Assembly (NCBI GenBank): GCA_009912235.1
Contig: WNDS01000005.1
Coordinates: forward strand, 358,501 to 422,500
Length of the DNA stretch: 64,000 nt
Direction of reading: 5' to 3'
DNA from: Stenotrophomonas maltophilia
GTDB taxonomy: Bacteria > Pseudomonadota > Gammaproteobacteria > Xanthomonadales > Xanthomonadaceae
Shown: piece after piece, positions 9,256 to 19,245 of the stretch
Numbering within the stretch: position 1 is the first letter of the stretch
How the letters are laid out: every line of letters starts with the position of its first letter
The notes under the pieces: model-generated
Told to the model about the DNA's origin: nothing
Database searches by the model: none
The model's input: only the letters and a program-made list of their open reading frames with translations
Position numbers and translations under genes: made by a program

Positions 9256-10570
9256 CAAGCCAGTTCGGGCCCTTGTTGGTCAGGAAGAAGATGTAGACCA
9301 CCAGCGAAACGGCGATGGTGGCGGTCACGTAGATCGCAAACCAGTCTACATGGCCGGTCTTCAGCGCACCCTGGTACAGCAGCGGCGCGGTACCGCCGAA
9401 GAGCGAATTGGCCACCGCATAGCCGAAGCCCATGCCCAGTGCACGCACGTGGGTGGGGAACAGTTCGGCCTTCACCACCGCGTTGATGGAGGTGTAGCCG
9501 GTGAGGATGACAAAGCCCAGGCCCAGGGTGAGGAAGGCCAGCGTGGCATCGTGCTGCTGCGGCAGCCGGGTGATCAGGTACCAGCTGTACAGCACGCCGC
9601 CGACGCCGAAGAACACCAGCAGCGTCTTGCGCCCGACGATGTCCGACAGCCAGCCGCCGATCGGCTGCAGCACCATCAGGAACGCCAGCACGCCCAGGTT
9701 CACCAGCGTGCCGGTCATCGGGTCGTCGCCGGCGAACGCGCTCTGGATCATCTTCGGCCCGTTCACCGAATAGGTGTAGAACGCCACGGTGCCACCGGCG
9801 GTGATCAGGAAGCACAGCAGCAGCGGGCGCCACTGGTGCACGAACAGTTCGTACATCGAACCGGACGCCTTGGCCTTGCCTTCGCGCGCGCCCTCGATGG
9901 AGGACTGCTCCAGCGATTCATCCATGCTCCGGCGCAGCCAGAACACCACGATGGCAGCCACGCCGCCGAGTCCGAACGCCACACGCCAGCCTCACTCGGA
10001 AATCTGCGGCTTGTCCCAGAAGCTGAGCATCAGCAGCAGGGTCAGCTGGGCCAGCACGTGGCCGCCCGCCAGGGTGACGTAGTGGAACGAGGACAGGAAG
10101 CCACGGCGGCCGGGCAGGGCAGCCTCGGACATGTAGGTGGCACTGGTGCCGTACTCGCCGCCGGTGGCGAAGCCCTGCAGCAGGCGTGCGAACAGCAGCA
10201 CCACCGCCGCCCAGATGCCGATGGAGCCGCCCGCCGGGGTGATGGCGATCAGGAACGAGCAGGTGGCCATCATCGTCACCGACACGGTCAGTGCAAGGCG
10301 TCGGCCATAGCGGTCGGCGAAGCGGCCGAAGTACCACGCACCGATCGGGCGCATCAGGAAGGTGGCCGCGAAGATCGCCCAGGCGTACATGGTCGAGTTC
10401 TTGTCCTGCGCGGAGAAGAACTGCGATTCGAAGTAGACGGCGAACACCGAGTAGACGTAGACGTCGTACCACTCGACCAGGTTGCCGGCCGAGCCTTTGA
10501 GGGTGTTGGAAATGGAGCGCCGCAGGGCGGCGCCATCGGAGGCGGCTGCGGACGGGGAAGAGGAACTCAT
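9239..10570 (-). pseudogene. MFS metabolite:H+ symporter (MHS/KgtP type) with in-frame opal stop
   Basis: The frame from ATG 10570 encodes a metabolite:H+ symporter of the alpha-ketoglutarate/proline permease type: GSAGNLVEWYDVYVYSVFA at about residue 27, the loop GRFADRYGRRLAL, and LLQGFATGGEYGTSATYM. A TGA at 9994-9992 breaks the frame after PQISE. Translation resumes in the same frame with GWRVAFGLGGVAA, where family members read EWGWR, so a Trp TGG codon appears to have become TGA. The remaining 247 residues hold helices 6-12. Without readthrough a permease of 192 residues would be non-functional. Total length, about 443 codons, is normal for the family. Confidence 0.88.
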
Positions 10571-10775
10571 GCGGGAAGGGGCCTCGCGGAAGCAGTGTGG
10601 TACCGGTGGAGAGCGGTGCCTGCCCGCGGGCGCGGGCGGGCAGGTGTCGGCTGCACCTTAGCGCAGGCATGTGAAAGCGCTTGTGCAGCCACGCCCGCCC
10701 AGCGTTTCACCCGGCGTCGTGCCACGGCCACGGCAAGCGCCTAGAATTCCATTTCCCCCGTTCAGTTGGTGGCAC

Positions 10776-11678
10776 ATGTCCGCTGCATCCCCTCCGTCCA
10801 CGGCTGCTCCCCGGAGCGGCCTTGTCGTGCTGGCCCTGCTGCTGGTGTACGTGGTCTGGGGGTCCACCTACCTGGGCATCGCCAAGGCCCTGCACGGTGG
10901 CGCGCTGCCGCTGACGATGGTGTCCGGCAGCCGCTTCATCATCGCCGGCGGCCTGATGTACGCCGCGCTGCGGCTGTTCTGGAAGATGCCCCGCCCCAGC
11001 CTGCGGCAGTGGCGCAACCTGGTCATCATGGGCGTGACCATGCTGGTGCTGGGCAACGGCATGGTGGTGCTGGCCGAGCGCGAAGTGTCCTCCGGCCTGG
11101 CGGCCACCGCCGTGGCGTCGGTGCCGCTGTGGATGGCGCTGTTTTCCGCCTTCCGCGGCCAGCATGCCAGCCGTGGCGAATGGCTGGGCATTGCCATCGG
11201 TTTCCTTGGCGTGGTCTGGCTCAACGCCGGCAGCAGCCTTACCGGCACCCCGACCGGGATGGTGCTGCTGCTGATCGCGCCGATCGGCTGGGCGTTCGGT
11301 TCGGTCTGGGCCCGCGGCCTGGACCTGCCGGGTCCGTTCATGACCGCCGCCGGGCAGATGCTGTGCGGCGGCGTGCTGCTGGTGCTGATCGGCCTGCTGG
11401 CCGGCGAGCGCCCGACCACGCTGCCCGATACCGGTGGCCTGCTGGCCATGGCCTACCTGTGCGTGTTCGGTTCGATCATCGCCTTCACGTCGTACGTGTG
11501 GCTGCTGCACAATGTGCGCCCGGCGCTGGTGGGCAGCTATGCCTACGTGAACCCGGTGATCGCCGTGCTGCTGCGCGCACTGCTCAACGCTGAACGCTTC
11601 GGCTGGCGCGACATGCTGGCCATGGCGGTGATCCTGGCGGGCGTGCTGGTGCTGACCCTGGCCAGGACGCGCCGATGA
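10776..11678 (+). CDS. EamA/DMT-superfamily permease (YedA-like)
   Basis: The protein is 300 residues with ten predicted membrane helices in two EamA repeats. It starts at ATG 10776, and the first helix VLALLLVYVVWGSTYLGI carries the WGSTYLGI motif typical of YedA/RhaT-like drug/metabolite exporters. The second repeat begins near GWAFGSVWARG and ends with GSYAYVNPVIAVLL. Its stop codon overlaps the start of the RarD-like gene (ATGA at 11675-11678), so both are one transcription unit. The substrate is unknown. Confidence 0.9.
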   Translation: MSAASPPSTAAPRSGLVVLALLLVYVVWGSTYLGIAKALHGGALPLTMVSGSRFIIAGGLMYAALRLFWKMPRPSLRQWRNLVIMGVTMLVLGNGMVVLAEREVSSGLAATAVASVPLWMALFSAFRGQHASRGEWLGIAIGFLGVVWLNAGSSLTGTPTGMVLLLIAPIGWAFGSVWARGLDLPGPFMTAAGQMLCGGVLLVLIGLLAGERPTTLPDTGGLLAMAYLCVFGSIIAFTSYVWLLHNVRPALVGSYAYVNPVIAVLLRALLNAERFGWRDMLAMAVILAGVLVLTLARTRR

Positions 11679-12583
11679 ACAGCGTGCCGAGCGCCGAACA
11701 GGAACAGCGCCGCGGGCTGCTGGTGACGGCCTCCACCTTCGTGGTGTGGGGCCTGGTGCCGGTGTACTGGCACCTGCTCAACGAAGTGCCTTCGTTCCAG
11801 ATCATCGCCCACCGCATCATCTGGTCCACCGTGCTGGTGGTGGCGTGGCTGCTGGCGGCCGCGCGCCTGCAGTGGTGGAATAAGATCGCCGCGCAGCCGC
11901 GCGCGCTGCCGATCCTGGCGCTGTCCAGCCTGACCATCGCATTCAACTGGGGCCTGTACATCTGGGCGGTCAATGCCGGCCATGTGATCGAAACCAGCCT
12001 GGGCTACTTCATCAACCCGCTGGTGAACGTGCTGCTGGGCGTGCTGGTGCTGAAGGAGCGGCTGCGCGACCTGCAGTGGGTGGCGGTGGGCATCGCCGCC
12101 TGTGGCGTGGCCTGGCTGACCATCGACGCCGGCACGCCGCCGTGGATCGCGCTGGGCCTGGCCTGTTCGTTCGGGCTGTATGGGCTACTGCGCAAGCTGG
12201 TCTCGGTGGACCCGGTGGCCGGGCTGGGCGTGGAAAGCCTGTACCTGTTCCTGCCGGCGCTGGGTTTTGCGCTGTGGGCCGAGAGTGGCCACGGCAGCGG
12301 CTTCTTCGGTGGCTGGGGCTGGCGCAACGATGTGCTGCTGCTGCTCGGTGGCCTGGTCACCGCCGTGCCGCTGATCGGCTTTGCCTACGGCGTGAAGCGC
12401 ATTCCGCTGTCGCTGGTCGGCATCCTGCAGTACATCGCCCCCAGCCTGCAGCTGGTGCTGGGCGTGTACTTCTTCGACGAGGAGTTCGACCAGGGCAAGG
12501 CTATCGGGTTCGCCGCGATCTGGGGCGGGCTGCTGCTGTTCATCGGGGACAACCTGCGCGCGATGTGCGCGGCGAGGCGGTAA
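11675..12583 (+). CDS. rarD: RarD-family EamA transporter
   Basis: The product is 302 residues with about ten transmembrane helices. TASTFVVWGLVPVYWHLLN near the N-terminus, IAHRIIWSTVL, FNWGLYIWAVNAGHVIETSLGYFINPL and the C-terminal SLVGILQYIAPSLQLVLGVY are signatures of the RarD subfamily (annotated in E. coli as chloramphenicol-sensitive protein). It starts at ATG 11675, four bases inside the preceding EamA gene. Function in this group remains poorly defined; export of a small metabolite is likely. Confidence 0.92.
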   Translation: MNSVPSAEQEQRRGLLVTASTFVVWGLVPVYWHLLNEVPSFQIIAHRIIWSTVLVVAWLLAAARLQWWNKIAAQPRALPILALSSLTIAFNWGLYIWAVNAGHVIETSLGYFINPLVNVLLGVLVLKERLRDLQWVAVGIAACGVAWLTIDAGTPPWIALGLACSFGLYGLLRKLVSVDPVAGLGVESLYLFLPALGFALWAESGHGSGFFGGWGWRNDVLLLLGGLVTAVPLIGFAYGVKRIPLSLVGILQYIAPSLQLVLGVYFFDEEFDQGKAIGFAAIWGGLLLFIGDNLRAMCAARR

Positions 12584-12591
12584 CCGCGAGG

Positions 12592-12629
12592 GGTCGGATC
12601 CCTCCGCAACGCGGAGGGCTCTGACCCCG
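12592..12629. repeat. Imperfect palindrome downstream of rarD
   Basis: GGGGTCGGATCCCTCCGC and GCGGAGGGCTCTGACCCC flank a short AAC loop, forming a long imperfect hairpin. It is not followed by a T tract, so a terminator role for rarD is doubtful. It resembles short repeats I have seen scattered in Xanthomonadaceae intergenic regions. Confidence 0.6.
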
Positions 12630-12633
12630 GTTC

Positions 12634-12669
12634 CCAAAAAAAGAACGGCGCCCCGAGGGGCGCCGTTCT
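12634..12669 (-). terminator. Rho-independent terminator for the TonB-receptor transcript
   Basis: AGAACGGCGCCC (12642-12653) pairs with GGGCGCCGTTCT (12658-12669). On the minus strand the hairpin is followed by seven T, as expected for the end of the receptor transcript. Confidence 0.92.
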
Positions 12670-12722
12670 GCTTCCATCCCCGGCCAGGAGAGATATGGCC
12701 GGGGCAAGAATGCGGTGCAGGC

Positions 12723-15584
12723 TCAGAAGCGCTGCTGGTACTTCATGTACATGAAACGACCGATGTCGAAGCCACCGTAGTAGGTGAAGCTGCTGTTCGG
12801 CTGGCTGTACATCACCGGGCCCTGGTGGTTGAACACGTTGTTCACGCCCAGCGACACGGTGCCGTTCCACGGCAGGCTGTAACGTAGCTGCACGTCGTGG
12901 AAGGTGTTCGAACCGACCTTGCGGGTCGGCTGCGCGTCGGTGTACGCGGACACGAAGCCGGGCATGTTGCAGTCCGGGCCACCGGCCAGGTCGTACGAGC
13001 AGGCTTCCTTCATGCCCGAGTAGTAGCGGGCGGTCCAGCCGATGCCGAGGTCGCCGTACTGCCAGTCCAGGTTCATCGTCGAACGCACGCGGAAATCGCC
13101 CGCCCAGCCGGTCAGCTGCTGCACCGGGGTGGTCGCTGCGCTGTCGTTGCGCTGTTCCAGGTAGTCGGTGTAGGTGGTGTTCCAGACCACGCCCAGCTTG
13201 CCGAAACGGGTTTCCGGCAGGCGGTAGCGCAGGCTGATGTCATAGCCGGCGGTTTCGCGGAAGCCGGCGTTGACCAGCGAACGGTCCAGCGCGGTCACCT
13301 GGCCACGGGTGGCCGCAGCGGTGGAGCGGGTGAATCGGCCGCAGGCCGAATCCATACCCTGCACGTAGCACTGGTTGAGGATGTCGGCGGCCGACTCGCC
13401 GACGATGGCGTTGTGGATGCGGATCTTCCACCAGTCCAGGCTGACGTCCAGGCCCGGCACGACGTCGGGGCTGTACACCAGGCCGACGGTCCAGGTCTTG
13501 GCGGTTTCCGGCTTCAGGTTGGCATTGGAGCCGGAGTTGAAGTCGGTGATGGCCTGCTGGCCCGGGCGCTGTGCTTCATTGCCGTCCGGGCTGCCGGTCT
13601 GCTGGCGGAAATTGGCCGGCGCGCTGCCCTTGCAGCGGGCGGCCACGGCCGGGCTGTTGGCGGCGATGCCGAACAGCGTGTCACACGGGCCGGTTAAGGA
13701 ATCGCGGCTGGTCACCGCGCCGCCGTAGAGGTTGTCCACGGTCGGTGCACGGAAGCCGGTGCCGTAGGTGGCGCGCACTAGCAGGCTGTCGATCGGCTTC
13801 CACTTCACGCCGAACTTGCTGTTGGTGGTGGAACCGAAGTTGCTGTAGTCCGAGTAGCGGCCGGCAACATCCAGCGACAGTTCGCGTGCGAACGGCAGGT
13901 CGGCCAGCACCGGCACCTGCAGTTCCAGTTAGGCTTCGTTCAACGAATAGCGGCCGTTGGTGGGCTGGCCGCTGGTGCCGGCAATCTGGCCCTTCTGCAC
14001 CATCATGTCAGGGGTGTAGCTGGCTTCTTCGCTGCGGTGTTCGAAGCCCAGCGCGCCCATGATGTCGCCGGCCGGCAGGGTGAACAGCGAACCGGAGATG
14101 TTGCCGCTGGCCACCTTGGTGGTGGTCTGGCTCTTGTCCATGTAACGGGTGAACAGGAAGTCCTGCACCTCCTTGCTGCCCAGCGAACCGGGGCCGGTGT
14201 AGCCCATCGGTGCTGCCGGGTTCCACGGCACGCAGCCGGCAATCACGTTGTCGCGGGTACCGCAGCGGGCCACGCCGTTGGCGTCCATGAACGACGGGCC
14301 GACGGCCAGGTTCACGTTCGGCTGGTACATGCTGCCGGTGCTGATGCGCTCGCCTTCGCTACGGTTGTAGGCGTAGTTGACGTTCCAGTCCCAGTAGCGT
14401 GCGCCGGTTTCGAAGCTGCCTTCCAGGCCGACGCTGGCGCGCTTGGTTTCCAGGTTGTTCTCGGTACCGCGCGGCAGTTCCTTGGTGCGGCGCGAGAACA
14501 GCACGTCCTGGTTCCACAGGTTGAACATGCTGTCCTTGGACAGCGCGGCACGGGTGCCGTTGGCGGCCTGCGTGCTGGACACCGAGTACGGGTAGCCGGC
14601 CAGGTGCTTGGTCGATTCGCGCTTGCTGTACAGCGCGTCGGCCACGATGCGCACGTTGTCGGTGAGCGAGAAGCCGCCGTTGGCGAACACCGAGGTGCCC
14701 TCCAGGCTGGTCAGCAGGCTCATGTTGGTCTTGGTGTTGGCACCATCGGCGCGGTTGGGCGCGTGGAAGTTGCCCACGGCACGCGGGTCGCCGCCCGGGC
14801 CGACGGTCAGGCCCTTGCCGCCGACGGTGACCGTGCCCCACTGCGTGTTGGTGTTCAGCGCCTTGATGTCATCGGCGTGGCGCGGGCCACCCGGGTAGCG
14901 GCTGAACTCGCGCTCGCTGCCGAGCACTTCGTCTTCCTTGGTGCGCTCGGCACCGACGCTGATCCAGCCGCGCTCGAAGGTCTTTCCGAAGGTCGCGTTG
15001 TAGGAACGCTTCTGGCCGTCGCCTTCACCGTACTGGCCGACGTAGACGCTGGCTTCGCCACCGTCGAAATTCTTGCGGGTGATGATGTTGACCACACCGG
15101 CGATGGCGTCGGAGCCGTACAGCGCCGAGGCGCCATCGGTCAGTACTTCCACGCGCTCGACGATGGCCGAGGGAATGGTGGCCAGGTCGGCGTAGCCGCC
15201 GGCGCTGATGCCCATGCGGCGGCCGTCGATCAGCACCAGGGTGCGTTCCGGGCCGAAATTGCGCAGGCTGACATTCATGCCGCCGAAGTCACGCGAGGAG
15301 GTCAGCGACGAGGCGCGGCTCATGCTCGGCGAGCCGGCAGCGGTCACGTCCTGCAGGATGTCGGCAACGTTGACGTAGCCCTTCTTCTCGATCTCGGCGC
15401 GGTTCAGCGCGACGACCGGCTGTGCCGATTCGACACTGGCCTGGCGGATGCGCGAGCCGGTGATTTCGATGCGATCGAGGTTGGTGGTGTTGTCGCCGGC
15501 CTCCTGTGCGAAGGCAGGCGCGGTGGAGGTGGCGGCCAGCGCGATGACGATCGCGTTGCGCAGTGGGGTGGTTTTCAAGGACAT
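12723..15584 (-). pseudogene. TonB-dependent receptor with in-frame ochre stop
   Basis: From ATG 15584 the frame gives a signal peptide (ending TSTAPAFAQ), a TonB-box/plug region (LDRIEITGSRIRQ, VLTDGASALYGSDAIAGVVNIIT) and a beta-barrel. TAA at 13931-13929 interrupts it after RYSLNEA. The same frame continues LELQVPVLADLPFARELSL and runs through the last barrel strands to the typical aromatic end (RFMYMKYQQRF). The missing residue is where family members have Tyr (EAYLELQVP), so a TAC/TAT to TAA change is likely. Full length would be 953 residues. It belongs to the oar-like/colicin I receptor type of Xanthomonadaceae; the substrate is unknown. Truncation after residue 551 would leave an incomplete barrel. 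Confidence 0.9.
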
Positions 15585-15874
15585 CCGTGGATCTCGTGTT
15601 GCGAAAACGAACAATCGCCCGTACTTGGGCGCGATACTGCAAACCAACGTGGGGGGGCGCGATTCTAGAGTGTTTTCATCTGCAACTGACCGCTGCAGGA
15701 TGCGCGGAAGGCCTTGAAAATGAATGCCAACCAACAATCCACAGTGCTGCGCAGGTTCCCCGCATTGAATGCCGAGGTCCGGTTAGCGGCCGTGCGCGCA
15801 CTTTCTGTAGGGCATTGCAGCAATGCGTTGGCCGTGGCCTGCAGCGCAGCTGCGAAGGCGTGAACCGCGCGCAT
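15585..15874. other. Intergenic region upstream of the TonB receptor
   Basis: About 290 bp with no convincing gene. It lies upstream of the minus-strand receptor and downstream of the efflux operon terminator, so it must contain the receptor promoter. I could not pick -35/-10 boxes with confidence. Confidence 0.5.
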
Positions 15875-15904
15875 GAAAAAAGGGACGAAGCCGAAGCTTC
15901 GTCC
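15875..15904 (-). terminator. Rho-independent terminator of the efflux operon
   Basis: On the minus strand GGGACGAAGC and GCTTCGTCCC (15881-15890 and 15895-15904) form a perfect 10-bp stem with a TTCG tetraloop, followed by six T. Confidence 0.95.
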
Positions 15905-15937
15905 CCTGCAGGCTGCGCGTTGCGTGCTGGGTAATGC

Positions 15938-17257
15938 TCAGGTTTCGCGCAGCGCCGTGGTGATCGGCAACCGCGCCGCGCGCAGTGCCGGGAACAGGCC
16001 ACCGACCAGGCCGATGCCCAGCGCCCACTTCAGGCCACTCCACAGCAGTTCCGGCGATACATGGAACTTGAACACCACCGCGCTGAAGTTGCTGCCGATG
16101 GTGGACACGCTGTAGCCGTTGAACAGCAGCCAGGCAATGCCGCAGCCGAGCAGGCCGCCCAGCAGCGCCAGCAGCATGGTTTCCAGCATCACCGCCGTCA
16201 CCACCGGCAGGCCGCGGAAGCCGATGGCACGCATGGTGGCGATCTCGCGCGCTCGCGCGGCCACCGCCGCATACATGGTGTTGAGCGCGCCGAACACCGC
16301 ACCGACGGCCATGATGGTGCCGATGACCTTGCCGAGGATGTCGATCAGCCGGGTCAGCCCGCCGCCCTGCTTGCCGTAGTAGACGCGCGTGGTTTCCACG
16401 TCCAGCTTCAGCCGCGGGTCGGCGGCCACGGCGGCCTTGAACTGCTCGAAGCCGGCCTTGCCCTCGGTGCGTGCGGTGATCGACTGCCAGGCACTGCGCT
16501 GGTAGGTGGCAGCCAGGGTATCGGCGTCGGTCCACAGTTCCGAATCGTGCGCGTCGCCGGAGGCGAACACGCCCACCACGGTCCAGCGCTGGTTGCCCAG
16601 GGTCAGCGTGCTACCCACATCCAGGCTGCGGAACTGGCCCTTGGCGCCCTGGCCGACCACGATCTCGCGCAGGCCGGTACCGAACGTCCGGCCTTCGACG
16701 ATGCGGACCTTGTCATGCACCGCCCATGCCTGCGGGCCGACGCCGCAGAACTGCGCGTTGACGTCGATGCCATCGGCCTTGGACACCAGGTTCACCACCT
16801 GCGACAGCTCCGGGGACAGCAGCGGCCGGCCCTGTGCGTCGCGGCTCACGCCGGGCAGGGTGGACAGCAGCGGTACCTGGTCGCGGGTGATCACCGAATT
16901 GGTTTCGGCCTGCGAGCCGCCGCGCAGCACGATGGCGGTGGTGTCATCGCCGGTATTGTTGAGCGTGGCCTTGAAGCCTTCGCCCATGGCCAGCATCGCC
17001 ACCAGCACGCCCACCACGCCGGCGATGCCGACCACGATGACCGACGAGGCGCCCCAGCGCTGGGGCAGGCTGGCCACGCCGATGCGGGCGGCGGCCAGGG
17101 CCAGGCGCCCCCCGCGGCTGAGTACCAGCCACAGGGCGACCACCACCGCCACGGCGAGCACGCCGAACCATGGCAGCCCAATCCACACCACCAGGCCCAC
17201 CGCCAGCAGCAGCACGCTCAGTGCATTGCTCAACCACGTTTTCACTTTGTTGTTCAT
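15938..17257 (-). CDS. ABC transporter permease, MacB/FtsX type (second permease)
   Basis: The 439-residue membrane protein has a hydrophobic N-terminal extension of two helices (residues 10-50), then the FtsX/MacB layout: a helix near VIVVGIAGVVGVLVAMLAMGE, a large periplasmic domain, and three C-terminal helices around ILGKVIGTIMAVGAVFGALNTM and RAREIATMRAIGF. It is the last gene of a four-gene minus-strand operon (adaptor, ATPase, permease 1, permease 2), 12 bp after permease 1. Two non-identical permeases suggest a heterodimeric transporter. A terminator follows at 15875-15904. Confidence 0.92.
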   Translation of the reverse strand: MNNKVKTWLSNALSVLLLAVGLVVWIGLPWFGVLAVAVVVALWLVLSRGGRLALAAARIGVASLPQRWGASSVIVVGIAGVVGVLVAMLAMGEGFKATLNNTGDDTTAIVLRGGSQAETNSVITRDQVPLLSTLPGVSRDAQGRPLLSPELSQVVNLVSKADGIDVNAQFCGVGPQAWAVHDKVRIVEGRTFGTGLREIVVGQGAKGQFRSLDVGSTLTLGNQRWTVVGVFASGDAHDSELWTDADTLAATYQRSAWQSITARTEGKAGFEQFKAAVAADPRLKLDVETTRVYYGKQGGGLTRLIDILGKVIGTIMAVGAVFGALNTMYAAVAARAREIATMRAIGFRGLPVVTAVMLETMLLALLGGLLGCGIAWLLFNGYSVSTIGSNFSAVVFKFHVSPELLWSGLKWALGIGLVGGLFPALRAARLPITTALRET

Positions 17258-17269
17258 GGGAAGGTCTCC

Positions 17270-18427
17270 TCAGCGGCCGGCCAGTGCATCGACAATCTTC
17301 AGGCGCTTGGCCCGCAGCGCGGGCAGCAGCCCCACCACGATGCCGATCACCACCACCAGCGCCGCACCCACCAGCCAGGTGGCGGTGGGCACGTGCGGCG
17401 GCAGCAGGCCGCGTGCCTTCGATGCCACCACCGGCAGCACCAGCGCGGCCAGGCCCAGGCCCAGCCCACCGCCCAGGCCGATCAGCAGCAGCGATTCCAC
17501 CATCACCAGCGCCAGCACCGTGCCGTCCTTGAAGCCCAGCGTCTTCAGTGTGGCCAGTTCCGGAATGCGCTCGCGCACCGCCTGCGTCATGGTGTTGCCG
17601 GTCAACAGCAGCAGGGTGAAGAACACCGCCGCCATGATCGAGGTGACGATCATGCCGATGTCCGCGAACTGCTTCAGGAACGCCTGCTGGAACGCCGATT
17701 CGGTCTGGCTCTTGGTTTCGTGGTCCGAATTGGCCGAGATCGCATCGATGGCCTGGGCCACGCGCGAGGCATGGTCCGGGTTGTCCAGGGTGATGGTGTA
17801 CCAGCTCACCTTGTTCTTGATGTAGTCGTTGGATTCGTCGAAGTACTTCCAGTTCATCAGCAGCTGGCGTTCCTCGTTGGACGCCACGGTGCGGTCCTTG
17901 GAGCGGAAGATGCCCTTCAGTTCCAGCGGCCAGTCGTTGCTGCCACCGCGCGGGAAGATGGTGGCCTGCAGCGGAATGGTGTCGCCGATCTTCCAGCCGA
18001 ATTCCTTGGCCAGCGTTTCACCCACGATGGCGCCGGTGCGGGTCTGCTGCCAGTCCTTCAGCTGCGCCGGGTCGATCTGCAGTTCGCGGTAGACGTCGAA
18101 GTAGTTCGGGGGCACCGAGAAGTTCGGGAAGAAGTTCTTCGGGTCCTGGTAGATGCCGCCGAACCACATGCCGTAGGTCACATCGCGCACGCCATCGACC
18201 TGGCGGATCTGGTCTTCTAGGCGGATCGGCAGGGTCTGGGTGATCGACAGGCGCGAGGCCACCACCAGCCGGTTGGCCCCTTCCACGCTGCCGCCGGAAT
18301 TGAACGCCACGCGCACCGAATCGAGCATGCCGAACAGCAGGAAGGCGGCCACCACCGACAGCAGGGTCAGCAGGGTCCGGGTGCGGCTGCGGAACAGCTG
18401 CGCCCAGACCAGGGAAAAGTATTTCAT
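17270..18427 (-). CDS. ABC transporter permease, MacB/FtsX type (first permease)
   Basis: This 385-residue permease has one N-terminal helix (LLTLLSVVAAFLLFGMLDSVR), a periplasmic MacB-PCD-like domain (residues 50-250), and three C-terminal helices, including MIVTSIMAAVFFTLLLLTGN followed by VRERIPELATLKTLGFKD, the FtsX coupling region. It starts at ATG 18427, 14 bp after the ATPase stop. It partners with the ATPase and second permease, presumably to move a substrate or transmit mechanical force across the inner membrane toward the HlyD-like adaptor. Confidence 0.92.
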   Translation of the reverse strand: MKYFSLVWAQLFRSRTRTLLTLLSVVAAFLLFGMLDSVRVAFNSGGSVEGANRLVVASRLSITQTLPIRLEDQIRQVDGVRDVTYGMWFGGIYQDPKNFFPNFSVPPNYFDVYRELQIDPAQLKDWQQTRTGAIVGETLAKEFGWKIGDTIPLQATIFPRGGSNDWPLELKGIFRSKDRTVASNEERQLLMNWKYFDESNDYIKNKVSWYTITLDNPDHASRVAQAIDAISANSDHETKSQTESAFQQAFLKQFADIGMIVTSIMAAVFFTLLLLTGNTMTQAVRERIPELATLKTLGFKDGTVLALVMVESLLLIGLGGGLGLGLAALVLPVVASKARGLLPPHVPTATWLVGAALVVVIGIVVGLLPALRAKRLKIVDALAGR

Positions 18428-18441
18428 CGCCGTGGCCTCCG

Positions 18442-19131
<690 letters not shown>

Positions 19132-19245
19132 CGTGCTTCTCCACGGAAGGCGGGTACGGGAATGCGCGCCGGGCGGTGCCCGGGCGGAACGCAGGACGGT
19201 GTTGCCGATGCTGCCGGCCGGCCGCGCGTGGGGCGCGGGGCGGTC

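Noticed and set aside
9992..9994. Selenocysteine as an explanation for the TGA in the MFS gene
   Set aside because: No MHS permease is known to use selenocysteine, and the neighbouring genes show other nonsense codons and frameshifts; a mutation or error is simpler.
16061..18220. A 719-codon plus-strand ORF opposite the two FtsX-type permeases
   Set aside because: His/Gln/Ala-rich shadow of real permease genes on the minus strand; no motifs, no ribosome-binding site.
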